NCBI GenBank assembly: GCA_900541505.1
Contig: UQKK01000001.1
Location: 1-64,000 of the forward strand
Direction: 5' to 3'
DNA: 64,000 nucleotides
Source of the DNA: an uncultured Ruminococcus sp.
GTDB taxonomy: Bacteria > Bacillota > Clostridia > Lachnospirales > Lachnospiraceae
Part shown: positions 16,163-24,745 of the stretch, one piece after another
How the letters are laid out: each line of letters starts with the position of its first letter
Numbering within the stretch: position 1 is the stretch's first letter
The notes under the pieces: generated by a model
The model's input: only the letters and a program-made list of their open reading frames with translations
What the model was told of the DNA's origin: nothing
Database searches by the model: none
Program-made: the position numbers and the translations under genes

Positions 16163-16891
16163 GACAGAAACCGTAATCTGATTTAAAATTTCTCCGATGG
16201 GCGCAGGGATTGTCAGTTCCGCGCGCACACTCTTTGCCGTCTCCGATTTATTGATGACGACCAGGTGTTTTCCCCGGAAGTAATCAATAAATCCCGCGGC
16301 AGGGTAGACCACAAGAGACGTGCCCCCGATGATGAGCGTGTCCGCGTCCGCGATTGCCCGAACGGATTTCTCCATCGTCATCGTATCCAGTGCCTCCTCA
16401 TAGAGCACCACATCCGGTTTGATGATTCCGCCGCAGGTACATCTCGGCACTCCTTGCGCTTCTTTTACATAGGCAGCATCATAAAACTTCCCACATTTCA
16501 TACAATAATTGCGGTGGATACTGCCATGCAGCTCATAGACCTGTTTGCTTCCCGCCGCCTGGTGGAGTCCGTCAATATTCTGTGTGATGACAGCTTTTAA
16601 CTTTCCCGCCGCCTCAAGCTGGGCGAGCTTTTTATGCGCCGGGTTCGGCTTCGCGTCCAGCGCCATCATCTTTTCCTTGTAGAACTCATAGAAGGCTTCC
16701 GGATAGCGCACGAAAAAGGAATGGCTCACCACTTCTTCCGGAGAATATTTGTATGCCTGGTGGTAAATCCCGTCGGCACTCCTGAAATCAGGAATATTGC
16801 TCTCCGTAGAGACACCTGCGCCTCCAAAAAACACGATATTTTCGCTATCGTCTATGATTCTCTGCAATGCTTCTACTTCTCTCTCATACAT
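16157..16891 (-). CDS. NAD-dependent protein deacylase, Sir2 family
   Basis: Sirtuins remove acetyl and other acyl groups from lysines using NAD. The 244-residue product shows IVFFGGAGVSTESNIPDFRSADGIY, TQNIDGLHQAAGS, the catalytic histidine in ELHGSIHRNYC, the zinc cysteines (CMKCGKFY ... CTCGG) and GGTSLVVYPAAGFI. It is a full-length bacterial CobB-type enzyme. It overlaps the convergent methyltransferase by 6 bp and follows the HD hydrolase gene by 3 bp, so the two are likely co-transcribed. Confidence 0.93.
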   Translation of the reverse strand: MYEREVEALQRIIDDSENIVFFGGAGVSTESNIPDFRSADGIYHQAYKYSPEEVVSHSFFVRYPEAFYEFYKEKMMALDAKPNPAHKKLAQLEAAGKLKAVITQNIDGLHQAAGSKQVYELHGSIHRNYCMKCGKFYDAAYVKEAQGVPRCTCGGIIKPDVVLYEEALDTMTMEKSVRAIADADTLIIGGTSLVVYPAAGFIDYFRGKHLVVINKSETAKSVRAELTIPAPIGEILNQITVSVS

Positions 16892-16894
16892 CTT

Positions 16895-17518
16895 TCATAC
16901 CCCTTGCCTTTCCTCTAATTCCTTCACATGCCCTTTCTCTATATGTTTGTCAATGATATCCGACATCGCCTCCCAGATATCTGCTGATGTTTCGGGTATT
17001 CTGCGGTTCCTCCTGTAGATTTGGGATTTGTGCACCCCGTGTTCCACCCAGCTCTTACCGTCAGATGCATCGTTTAAAAGGAGCGGTTGGAAATTGTCCA
17101 GAAGGTGAGCAAATTTTGCTTCGGGAGTCTCGTAGGCTTCAAATTCCTCCCAGAGATTCCGAAACATCTGCCCCTGGTCTTCCGGCAAGATGCCAAAAAT
17201 CCGGTCCGCCGCTTTTTCCTCCCTCTCTCTTTTGGATTTCGCGGCCTCGTCGTCATAAGCATAGGTGTCTCCGGCATCGATTTCCACTAAATCGTGAATC
17301 AATACCATAATCATCACCTTTGTGATGTCCACCTCTTCTTCCATGTGCTCCTTCAAAAGAACTGCTGCCAGGGCAAGATGCCAGGAATGTTCCGCGTCAT
17401 TCTCCTTGCGTTTTCCGTCCGCCAGATAAGTCTGCCGGAAAATATTCTTCACCTTGTCCGCCTCGATGATAAACTCCATCTGCCGTTTTAAACGCTCTTG
17501 TTTCTTCATTTTATCCAT
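16895..17518 (-). CDS. HD domain phosphohydrolase (YfbR-like)
   Basis: The product (207 residues from the ATG at 17518) carries an HD metal site: DAEHSWHLALAAVLL, then VLIHDLVEIDAGDTYAYD. This arrangement (H...HD...E-D) is that of the YfbR/YGK1 group, 5'-deoxynucleotidases and related nucleotide phosphatases; the substrate is not certain. An upstream ATG at 17554 is possible but overlaps little; GGAG lies 11 nt before 17518. It sits between aroD and sir2 on the minus strand. Confidence 0.8.
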   Translation of the reverse strand: MDKMKKQERLKRQMEFIIEADKVKNIFRQTYLADGKRKENDAEHSWHLALAAVLLKEHMEEEVDITKVMIMVLIHDLVEIDAGDTYAYDDEAAKSKREREEKAADRIFGILPEDQGQMFRNLWEEFEAYETPEAKFAHLLDNFQPLLLNDASDGKSWVEHGVHKSQIYRRNRRIPETSADIWEAMSDIIDKHIEKGHVKELEERQGV

Positions 17519-17561
17519 TTTCCCATTTTCTCCATCTTTTCCAAATTCCTGCATCAGAGTC

Positions 17562-18326
17562 TCAATGCCCTCCTATTCCATGCAAAATATCCAATACCGT
17601 CTTTAACTCTTCCAGATTCATCTGTCCCGGCGCGGAAGCCCTTCCCAGACTGGCGAATGTGACAGCAGAGCCAAAGGCTTCCCCGCAGATGCGGCTTATC
17701 TGTCCCATTTTCCCCATGGACATGGTGATGATTGGACAATGCAGCAATCGGTCTGCTCTTTCCGTGGCGGCAAGAAGCGCCAGCACATCCCGTCTGCTCT
17801 GCGGCATAACTGCAATCTTAGCGATATCCGCCCCTGCTTTATCCATCTTCTGAAGTCTGTCAAACAGCTCCCCCTCTGCGGGCGTTTTCGCAAAATCGTG
17901 GTTGGACAGCACGGTCTTTACCCGGTATTCTTTTGCCAGAGAGTTGAGCGGCTGCACGATGCCATCGCCCATAAAATATTCTATGTCCGTCAAGTCGGTA
18001 TATCCGCTCCTGATGACCTCTTCGTTCAGTCTTTTGTATTCTTCCGGTTTGGCTTCTCGTTCCCCGCCTTCTCCCTTAGTGCGGAAAGTGGATAAAAGCG
18101 GCTTTTCTCCCAGAATTTCTCTCAACTTTTCCAGTGTCTCTGCCGTCTCTTTTTCCCGAAAAATATCCTCATACCAATCCATCCGCCACTCCACGATATC
18201 GGCGGCAGAACAAGCAATCGCTTTGGCGCACTTTAAAATTTCCTCCTGTGATACCGCCGCGATTGGAACACATATCTTCGGCTGCCCTGTCCCAATCTCG
18301 ATTTCTCTTACTCTGACTGTATCCAT
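17562..18326 (-). CDS. aroD: Type I 3-dehydroquinate dehydratase
   Basis: This shikimate-pathway enzyme converts 3-dehydroquinate to 3-dehydroshikimate through a Schiff-base lysine. The 254-residue barrel shows KICVPIAAVSQEEIL, DIVEWRMDWYED, LLSTFRTKGEGGE, the catalytic His in VLSNHDF, the Schiff-base Lys in DIAKIAVMPQSRRD and the end SMGKMGQISRICGEAFGSAVTFASLGRASAPGQM. The ATG at 18326 has GAGGAGG 9 nt upstream; the open frame continues to 18458 over the neighbouring gene. No other aro gene is nearby. Confidence 0.94.
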   Translation of the reverse strand: MDTVRVREIEIGTGQPKICVPIAAVSQEEILKCAKAIACSAADIVEWRMDWYEDIFREKETAETLEKLREILGEKPLLSTFRTKGEGGEREAKPEEYKRLNEEVIRSGYTDLTDIEYFMGDGIVQPLNSLAKEYRVKTVLSNHDFAKTPAEGELFDRLQKMDKAGADIAKIAVMPQSRRDVLALLAATERADRLLHCPIITMSMGKMGQISRICGEAFGSAVTFASLGRASAPGQMNLEELKTVLDILHGIGGH

Positions 18327-18417
18327 CTGCTGTCTCCTCCTCAAACCAGATATCAAAGAGGCTGCCTTTAAAAAACCTCTGACAGTTTCTAAAGACAGCC
18401 TGCTTGCTTTTCGCTTC

Positions 18418-18837
18418 CTATAAGTCAACGCGCCCTGTTGTATCGCCGTTGATGACATAATATGCCGCAGATTCTTCTGGTTTCAGGTAAATCTTGACAT
18501 CCTTCATGTCTCCAACCTTGTTCTTCAGGGTCTTCGTCCATACATCCTTCACCTTCTGGAGAAGCTCTTTTTCTGTATATTCTTTTCCTGCAAACTGAAG
18601 GAACATCTCCGTCTTCAGCTCTGCTTTCTTTGTTGTTCTCTTAGCAGGTGCCTTCTTTGCCGGAGCCACTTTCTTCGCCGCCGCCTTCTTCGCCGCAGGT
18701 TTCTCTGCTGTTTTTTCCACCGGAGCCGCCTCTTTTAAAACTGCTGCTCTTGTCTCGATTGCTTTTGTCGTATCCTTTTTTGTTTCAATCGCTTTTACCG
18801 GTGTTTTCTCTTTTGAAGTTGTTTTCTTTACTGCCAT
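18418..18837 (-). CDS. DUF6465 protein with Lys/Ala-rich N-terminal tail
   Basis: The 139-residue product has two parts. Residues 1-75 are a low-complexity Lys/Ala/Thr/Pro tail (repeats such as PAAKKAAAKK and PAKKAPAKR), much like histone H1 or HU tails. Residues 76-139 (MFLQFAGKEYTEKELLQKVKDVW ... KIYLKPEESAAYYVINGD) form a small globular domain typical of DUF6465, a family of Lachnospiraceae-type bacteria. The tail suggests nucleic acid or polyanion binding; no function is established. A promoter (TTGACG-N17-TACAAT) lies at 18910-18938. Confidence 0.85.
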   Translation of the reverse strand: MAVKKTTSKEKTPVKAIETKKDTTKAIETRAAVLKEAAPVEKTAEKPAAKKAAAKKVAPAKKAPAKRTTKKAELKTEMFLQFAGKEYTEKELLQKVKDVWTKTLKNKVGDMKDVKIYLKPEESAAYYVINGDTTGRVDL

Positions 18838-18909
18838 ACTTGTTCCCTCCTGTAAAACCTGTCAAGTATTCGTCCTCTTAACTTCTCATACCTAAATGCT
18901 ACGCACCCT

Positions 18910-18938
18910 ATTGTAACTCATTTTATGCGAAACGTCAA
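18910..18938 (-). promoter_or_regulatory. Promoter of the DUF6465 gene
   Basis: TTGACG (18933-18938) and TACAAT (18910-18915) are 17 nt apart on the minus strand, about 70 bp before the DUF6465 ATG. It probably also serves aroD downstream. Confidence 0.7.
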
Positions 18939-19015
18939 AACTTTTTCATTTCTCTGCTTCCAGGCTATTTCCAAGCCGTTGTTCACTCCTGACATTTTCG
19001 CTTGCCGGAGTTTCC

Positions 19016-19468
19016 TTACGGTTCTTTCTCTGCCTTGTACCCTCTGAAAAATTCTCTCAGTCCGTCCAGTGTCTTCAAAAGAATCGGTATCTCCTCTTCC
19101 TCCAGCTTTTCAATCACCGCGTTCGTCATTTGTCTGTGGTATTCGGCATGATGGCGGTACGCTTTCTTTCCTTTTTCGGTGAGCCGGATATAGACCACTC
19201 TCCTGTCCTGCTCACTCCTTATACGAACGATGTATTTCTTATTGACCAGACTGTTGACGGCTGTCGTGAGGGACCCTGCTGTGATTCCCAGCTTCTTAGC
19301 CACCAGAGACATGGTGCTGTCATCTCCAAGCCCCACTGCCTCAATGATATGCATATCATTGTTGGTGATGTCTTTAAACTCCTCTGTGATGATAGCATCT
19401 TCTTCCTGCTTCCAAATCTCATTAAACAAATGCACTAGTACATCATTGATTGTCTCATAAACATCCAT
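19016..19468 (-). CDS. fabT: MarR family regulator, likely FabT
   Basis: This 150-residue MarR winged-helix protein has the recognition region SLVAKKLGITAGSLTTAVNSLVNKKYIVRIRSEQDRRVVYIRLTEKG. FabT regulators of Firmicutes repress fatty acid synthesis genes with acyl-ACP as corepressor. It is the last gene of the fab operon, 29 bp after the flavin oxidoreductase, and a perfect FabT-type palindrome overlaps the promoter before fabH. In streptococci fabT is the first gene of the cluster; the distal position here is the odd point. Function is inferred from family, locus and operator. Confidence 0.85.
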   Translation of the reverse strand: MDVYETINDVLVHLFNEIWKQEEDAIITEEFKDITNNDMHIIEAVGLGDDSTMSLVAKKLGITAGSLTTAVNSLVNKKYIVRIRSEQDRRVVYIRLTEKGKKAYRHHAEYHRQMTNAVIEKLEEEEIPILLKTLDGLREFFRGYKAEKEP

Positions 19469-19497
19469 GCAGTTTCCCTCCTTTCTATCCTATCCAG

Positions 19498-20556
19498 TCA
19501 CGCTGTCACAAATAAGGACTGCATGACTTCTCTTACAGTCTCTATCCTGTCCGACTTCCACGCCTTCGCACCGCAGAACAGCAGCGCCTTTTCCACATTG
19601 CCCTTTGCCGCCTCAATCAGCCCGTCTGTGATGCAATACGGTATCTTTGCCGGCTCACATTTCGCCAGGCAGCCGTGGCACGGGCTGTGGGGAATCTTTT
19701 CTCCCGCCATGACTCGTTTCATAAAGGGATTTAAGATTGCTCTTCCGGGCATCCCCACCGGACTTTTCACGATAGCAATCTCTTCCTTTGACGCCCGGAC
19801 ATACGCTTCTTTATAGCGGATATCCGCGTCACACTCCTCTGTCGTCACAAAACGGCTCGCCACCTGCACACCGTCGGCGCCAATCTCCAGCATCTCTTTC
19901 ACATCTTTACTGTCATAGATTCCGCCTGCCACGACAACGGGAATCTCTCTCCCATATTTTTGTGCGTAACTCTGTACGGTGCGGATGATGTTTTTGATTT
20001 CCCCGCAGTAAGCCTCTTTCGTGTATGTTTCTAACTCTTCTTTTTTAAATCCAAGATGTCCCCCTGCAAGAGGTCCCTCGATGACGACCAAATCCGCGGT
20101 TCGCTTATATTTCCTGTCCCAGTACTTTAAAATGACTTTCGCGGATTTGTCCGTGGAGACGATGGGCGCAATCTTAGTTCGGCTGCCCTCTGTCAATTCC
20201 GGCAGTTCCGTGGGAAGCCCCGCCCCGGAAATGATAATATCCGCCCCGGCTCTGACTGCCGCCCTCACATGCTGCGCATGTTCTTTCAAGGCTGTCATGA
20301 TATTAAATCCGATGATTCCGTCCGGAGAAATGGCTCTCGCCTTCTCCATCTCTTTTGCGATGGCTCTCTCATTCGCCTGTGCCGGATTTTTGTCAAAATC
20401 CTTCTCCCGGTAGCCAATCTGCGCGCTCGATATGATACCGACTCCGCCTTCTTTCGCCACAGTCCCCGCAAGCCTGCCGAGACTGATGCCAACTCCCATT
20501 CCGCCCTGTATGAGAGGAAATCTGGTTATCTTCTCTCCGATTTTCAACTGCTTCAT
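19498..20556 (-). CDS. FabK/nitronate monooxygenase-like flavin oxidoreductase with Cys-rich end
   Basis: This is a FMN-dependent TIM-barrel protein of the nitronate monooxygenase/FabK family (LIQGGMGVGISLGRLAGTVAKEGGVGIISSA, IIISGAGLPTELPEL, VVAGGIYDSKDVKEMLEIGADGVQVASRF). Unlike the FabK upstream it has a C-terminal CHGCLAKCEPAKIPYC motif (C-x2-C-x3-C-x7-C), which could bind an iron-sulfur cluster. It is inside the fab operon between accDA and fabT, so a lipid-related reduction is possible. The ATG at 20556 is used; a GTG at 20562 is also possible. Confidence 0.82.
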   Translation of the reverse strand: MKQLKIGEKITRFPLIQGGMGVGISLGRLAGTVAKEGGVGIISSAQIGYREKDFDKNPAQANERAIAKEMEKARAISPDGIIGFNIMTALKEHAQHVRAAVRAGADIIISGAGLPTELPELTEGSRTKIAPIVSTDKSAKVILKYWDRKYKRTADLVVIEGPLAGGHLGFKKEELETYTKEAYCGEIKNIIRTVQSYAQKYGREIPVVVAGGIYDSKDVKEMLEIGADGVQVASRFVTTEECDADIRYKEAYVRASKEEIAIVKSPVGMPGRAILNPFMKRVMAGEKIPHSPCHGCLAKCEPAKIPYCITDGLIEAAKGNVEKALLFCGAKAWKSDRIETVREVMQSLFVTA

Positions 20557-20580
20557 ATCCACTTCTTTCTGCCCAAAGGC

Positions 20581-20616
20581 ATACCTTATCGGGCAAAGCC
20601 CGCCATCCCGAGGTAT
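20581..20616. repeat. Dispersed 36-bp palindromic element
   Basis: The element has inverted ends ATACCT/AGGTAT and an inner hairpin CGGGC-AAA-GCCCG followed by CCATCCCG. The same core occurs twice, in tandem, at 62542-62664. It lies in the 59-bp gap between accDA and the flavin oxidoreductase and overlaps the last codon and stop of accDA by one base. Confidence 0.7.
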
Positions 20617-22319
20617 CAGATACTGCGGAAACGCTGGTAACGCCTTTTGGTCAGCGCCTCCTTTTCTATTTTAACATATGTCTCCAGGAATCCCGCAATA
20701 CCCTCTTTCATTTCACAGACCACATCGTCCATTGTCTCTACTGTGAAATCTTCCGGCTCCGGGATAATCCTCTCGATGACTCCCAGCTCTTTTAAATCTC
20801 CGGCTGTCAGCTTCATCACTTCCGCCGCCTCGCTTGCCCGTTTGCTGTCCTTCCAGAGGATGCTTGCGAATCCTTCCGGCGAGAGCACGGAATAGACGGC
20901 ATTTTCCAGCATCCAGACCTCGTCTGCCACTGCCATCGCCAGCGCGCCGCCGCTTCCTCCTTCTCCGATTACAATGGAGAGTACCGGAACTTCCAGTCCT
21001 GAGAGTTCAAAGAGATTTCTGGCGATTGCCTCGCCCTGTCCCCTCTCCTCTGCCTCCAGACCGCAGAACGCACCGGGCGTATCCACAAAGCAGATGACCG
21101 GACGCCCGAATTTCTCTGCCTGTTTCATCAGCCGCAGTGCTTTGCGGTATCCGTCAGGTGATGGCATGCCGAAATTACGCTTCAGGTTTTCCTTCGTCGT
21201 CTTCCCCTTTGCCTGTGCGATAACCGTCACCGGCATACCGTGGAAATACGCGATTCCCCCGATAATTGCCGGGTCGTCCTTATAGTAACGGTCCCCATGA
21301 AACTCCATAAAATCCGTAAACAGATTGGCGATATAATCCTCTCCCACAGGACGCCCCTTTTTGCGGGAAATCTGTACTCTGTCCCAGGCACTTCTTTCGT
21401 GGGACTCTTTTATATGTGAATGTCTGTCATAGGAATCTCTGCTAAGTTCGCTTTGATTCTGTATTGTACTTTTTTCTCTGCTGTGAAAAGCAAGGATGTG
21501 TGCCAGTGTTTCCTTTAACTCTTCTCTCTTAACAATGGCATCGATGAAGCCGTGCTCCAGCAGAAATTCTGAGCGCTGAAAGCCTTTGGGCAGCTTTTCT
21601 CCAATGGTCTGCTCAATCACGCGGGGACCCGCGAAACCGATGAGAGCTCCCGGCTCTGCCAGGATGATATCCCCTAACATGGCAAAGCTTGCCGTCACTC
21701 CGCCCGTAGTCGGGTCCGTCAGCACGGAAATATACAGCCCGCCCGCATCGCTGTGCCTTTTGATTGCCGCGGAGGTTTTCGCCATCTGCATAAGGGAGAT
21801 GATTCCCTCCTGCATCCTGGCGCCCCCGGAACAGGCAAATAAGATGACCGGAAGCTTTTCCTCTGTGGCGCGTTCCACCGCGCGGGCAATCTTCTCTCCT
21901 ACAATCTCTCCCATGCTCGCCATCAGGAAACGCCCGTCACAGACACCGATGACAGCAGGATTTCCGTCTATCATCGCCTTTCCTGTCACAATAGCTTCAT
22001 TCAGATGGGTCGTCCCCTGCAGGCGCTCCACCTTTTCTTTATATCCTTTAAAAGACAGCGGATTGACGAAGTCCATCTCTTTATCCCATTCTTCAAAAGT
22101 CCCCGCATCCGCAATCATTTCTACTCTTCGGTAAGCATGCACGCGAAAATATCCGTGGCATTTCGGGCAGATGTAAAATCCCTGTCTTACATCCTCCGCA
22201 ATGATTGCCGCCCCGCATTTATTACATTTGCGAAGAAGTCCTTCCGGCACTTCCGGGCGGTCTTTGAGCGAAATATAATTCTTTCTGCTCGTCTTTTTAA
22301 ACATGTTCTGCAATTTCAT
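20616..22319 (-). CDS. accDA: Fused acetyl-CoA carboxylase carboxyltransferase, beta-alpha
   Basis: The 567-residue product joins the two carboxyltransferase subunits that are separate in most bacteria. Residues 1-285 are AccD: a zinc finger CNKCG ... CPKCHGYF and the core GKAMIDGNPAVIGVCDGRF, ACSGGARMQEG. A hydrophilic linker of about 25 residues follows. Residues 310-567 are AccA (VISRKKGRPV-like start, HGDRYYKDDPAIIGGIAYF, PGAFCGLEAEERGQGEAIA, GEGGSGGALAMAV), lacking most of the usual N-terminal helix of AccA. It moves the carboxyl group from biotin on AccB to acetyl-CoA. It lies 21 bp after accC. Confidence 0.93.
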   Translation of the reverse strand: MKLQNMFKKTSRKNYISLKDRPEVPEGLLRKCNKCGAAIIAEDVRQGFYICPKCHGYFRVHAYRRVEMIADAGTFEEWDKEMDFVNPLSFKGYKEKVERLQGTTHLNEAIVTGKAMIDGNPAVIGVCDGRFLMASMGEIVGEKIARAVERATEEKLPVILFACSGGARMQEGIISLMQMAKTSAAIKRHSDAGGLYISVLTDPTTGGVTASFAMLGDIILAEPGALIGFAGPRVIEQTIGEKLPKGFQRSEFLLEHGFIDAIVKREELKETLAHILAFHSREKSTIQNQSELSRDSYDRHSHIKESHERSAWDRVQISRKKGRPVGEDYIANLFTDFMEFHGDRYYKDDPAIIGGIAYFHGMPVTVIAQAKGKTTKENLKRNFGMPSPDGYRKALRLMKQAEKFGRPVICFVDTPGAFCGLEAEERGQGEAIARNLFELSGLEVPVLSIVIGEGGSGGALAMAVADEVWMLENAVYSVLSPEGFASILWKDSKRASEAAEVMKLTAGDLKELGVIERIIPEPEDFTVETMDDVVCEMKEGIAGFLETYVKIEKEALTKRRYQRFRSI

Positions 22320-22340
22320 CAGATAAATCCTCCAAAGGGC

Positions 22341-23693
22341 TTACTCTCCCTTTTCTTTTCCCATCTTCTCGATGAACTCCACGTCAATGTCTCCACTCAC
22401 AAAGTCCGGGTGATGCAAAATCTCATACTGATAGTCCACATTGGTGTCAATGCCCTCGATGATGACCTCTCCCAATGCACTTCTCATCTTCATAACTGCT
22501 TCCCTGCGGTTCTTCGCGTGGACAATCAGCTTCGCCAGCATGGAATCATAATACGGCGGTACGGTATAGCCGCTGTAGATTGCGGAGTCGATGCGCACCC
22601 CTTTGCCTCCGGGAAGGTACATATCCGTGATAGTTCCCGGTGAAGGGCGGAAGTTTTTCGCGGGATTTTCTGCGTTAATCCGGCACTCGATAGCGTGCCC
22701 TGTAATCTTGACATCGTCCTGGGTGTAGCTTAATTTCCTACCGTCCGCGATGCGAATCTGCTCTTTTATCAAATCAATCCCTGTCACCCATTCCGTCACA
22801 GGATGTTCCACCTGAATCCTGGTATTCATCTCCATAAAATAGAAATTTCCGCTCTTTTCCAGAAGAAACTCGATAGTTCCCGCATTGGTGTAGTTTGCCG
22901 CTTTCGCCGCCTTCACCGCCGCCTCGCCCATCTTTTTCCTCAGCTCTTCGTTGAGCGCCGCGGAAGGAGATTCCTCTATCATTTTCTGATGGTTCCTCTG
23001 GATGGAGCAGTCTCTCTCTCCCAGATGAATGACATTTCCGTATTTATCTGCCAGAATCTGAAATTCGATGTGCCGCGGGTGCTGTACATAATGTTCAATG
23101 TACATGGTACCGTCACCAAAGGCTTTGGCCGACTCCTGCTGCGCGGTGAGGAAGCTCTTCTCAAATTCCTCCGGCGAGTAAGCCACTCGCATACCTTTAC
23201 CGCCGCCTCCAAGTGCAGCCTTTACAATCACCGGATAGCCAATCTCATGGGCAATCTCCGCCCCCGTCTGCACATCCAAAACAGGCGCTTTGCTGCCCGG
23301 TATGACCGGAACGCCTGCATTTTCCATGGTGTTTCTGGCAACGGATTTATTTCCCAGACTGGCGATGACGCCGGAGTCCGGTCCGATGAAGATGATGCCG
23401 CACTTCTCGCACAGCTGTGCAAATTTGCTGTTCTCAGATAAAAAGCCGAATCCCGGATGGATGGCATCTGCCCCGGACACCAGAGTCGCGCTGATGATGC
23501 GCTCCATACTCAGATAGCTCTCCGTGGAGGGCGCCGGACCGATGCAGATGGCTTCATCCGCAAGCTGCGTGTGCAGCGCCTCTTTATCTACCTCGGAATA
23601 GACAGCCACTGTCTCAATCCCCATCTCGCGGCATGCGCGGATGATGCGCACGGCAATCTCTCCCCGGTTTGCAATCAATACTTTCTCAATCAT
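22341..23693 (-). CDS. accC: Biotin carboxylase of acetyl-CoA carboxylase
   Basis: AccC carboxylates biotin on AccB using ATP and bicarbonate. The 450-residue protein has the start MIEKVLIANRGEIAVRIIRAC, the ATP-grasp Gly-rich loop AALGGGGKGMR, GERDCSIQRNHQK, EFLLEKSGNFYFMEMNTRIQVEHPVTE and the C-terminal ECRINAENP. It is full length with no break. It follows fabZ by 4 bp and precedes accDA by 21 bp in the fab operon. Confidence 0.96.
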   Translation of the reverse strand: MIEKVLIANRGEIAVRIIRACREMGIETVAVYSEVDKEALHTQLADEAICIGPAPSTESYLSMERIISATLVSGADAIHPGFGFLSENSKFAQLCEKCGIIFIGPDSGVIASLGNKSVARNTMENAGVPVIPGSKAPVLDVQTGAEIAHEIGYPVIVKAALGGGGKGMRVAYSPEEFEKSFLTAQQESAKAFGDGTMYIEHYVQHPRHIEFQILADKYGNVIHLGERDCSIQRNHQKMIEESPSAALNEELRKKMGEAAVKAAKAANYTNAGTIEFLLEKSGNFYFMEMNTRIQVEHPVTEWVTGIDLIKEQIRIADGRKLSYTQDDVKITGHAIECRINAENPAKNFRPSPGTITDMYLPGGKGVRIDSAIYSGYTVPPYYDSMLAKLIVHAKNRREAVMKMRSALGEVIIEGIDTNVDYQYEILHHPDFVSGDIDVEFIEKMGKEKGE

Positions 23694-23697
23694 GCTT

Positions 23698-24129
23698 TTA
23701 CTCTCCTACCATGAAGGTCAGCTCCGCGCTGGCTACCACTTTACCGTCCACAGAAGCGACCGCTTCGCCCACTCCCACAGGACCTTTCTGCTTGATAATC
23801 TTTGTCTCCAGCTTCAATTTATCGCCGGGGAACACCATACCTTTAAAACGACATTTCTGCACGCCGCCGAAAAAGGCGATTTTCCCCTGATTCTCCGGCA
23901 CGCTTAAGATTGCCACAGCTCCCGCCTGTGCAAGCGCCTCCAAAATCAATACCCCAGGCATCACTGCTTTCTGGGGGAAATGTCCCCGGAAGAAATCTTC
24001 CCGATAGGTCACACATTTATATCCCACTGCATACTGTCCAGGCTCATAATCCTCAATCCCATCCAGCAAGAGGAAGGGATGTCTGTGGGGAATGATTTCC
24101 TGAATCTGCTCTACGTTCAAACTGTTCAT
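23698..24129 (-). CDS. fabZ: 3-hydroxyacyl-ACP dehydratase FabZ
   Basis: FabZ dehydrates 3-hydroxyacyl-ACP to trans-2-enoyl-ACP. The 143-residue hot-dog protein has the catalytic His in IIPHRHPFLLLD and the Glu in PGVLILEALAQAGAV, with FRGHFPQKAVMPG between. Only FabZ is present here and there is no FabA or FabM in the window. It sits between accB and accC, the same place as in streptococcal fab clusters. Confidence 0.96.
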   Translation of the reverse strand: MNSLNVEQIQEIIPHRHPFLLLDGIEDYEPGQYAVGYKCVTYREDFFRGHFPQKAVMPGVLILEALAQAGAVAILSVPENQGKIAFFGGVQKCRFKGMVFPGDKLKLETKIIKQKGPVGVGEAVASVDGKVVASAELTFMVGE

Positions 24130-24165
24130 AGATGACTCCTTTCTAAACCGTCACGTCCGCGGCTG

Positions 24166-24738
24166 TTATTCAATCACAAAGAGAGGCTGTCCGTACTCCA
24201 CCGCTTCTCCATTTTCCACAAGAATCTCAGAGATGGTCCCGGAATATTCGCTCTCAATCTCATTCATCAGCTTCATCGCTTCCACGATTGCCAGAATCTG
24301 CCCTTCTTTTACTGTATCCCCTACTTTCACATAGGGGGCTGCGTCCTCCGCAGGCGCTGCATAGAAGGTTCCTACCAGAGGGGATTTCACAACCTTGCCG
24401 GTAAGCTTCGCCGCCTGACCCGCTGCTTCCGCAGTATTGGCACCTGCCGCTGCGTTCTCTAAGTTCACGTCTGCTGCCGGCGCTGTGCCCGGCACAATCG
24501 TCTCACCCGGTGCCGCAGGATGCACGCCGGGAACTACAGGCTGCATCCCAGGCTGGGGAACGACTCCCGGCACACAAACATGGGCGGGAACCGGAGCCTG
24601 AGGCAGTACCTGCTGAATCTTCACTTCACCGTTTTGTTTTTTCAGGCAGAGTTTTTCGTCATCTTTTTCATATTTCAATTCTGTCAGTTCGGATTTGGAA
24701 ACCGCCTCCACCAACTGTAATAACTCATCAAATTTCAT
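24166..24738 (-). CDS. accB: Biotin carboxyl carrier protein
   Basis: The 190-residue product has an N-terminal domain (MKFDELLQLVEAVSKSELTELKYE), a long Pro/Ala/Val-rich flexible linker (about residues 45-110) and a C-terminal biotinyl domain with the target lysine in VEAMKLMNEIESE. The linker is somewhat longer than usual. The ATG at 24738 is used; one at 24756 overlaps the end of fabF. It carries the carboxyl group between AccC and AccDA. Confidence 0.93.
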   Translation of the reverse strand: MKFDELLQLVEAVSKSELTELKYEKDDEKLCLKKQNGEVKIQQVLPQAPVPAHVCVPGVVPQPGMQPVVPGVHPAAPGETIVPGTAPAADVNLENAAAGANTAEAAGQAAKLTGKVVKSPLVGTFYAAPAEDAAPYVKVGDTVKEGQILAIVEAMKLMNEIESEYSGTISEILVENGEAVEYGQPLFVIE

Positions 24739-24745
24739 GTTCTTT

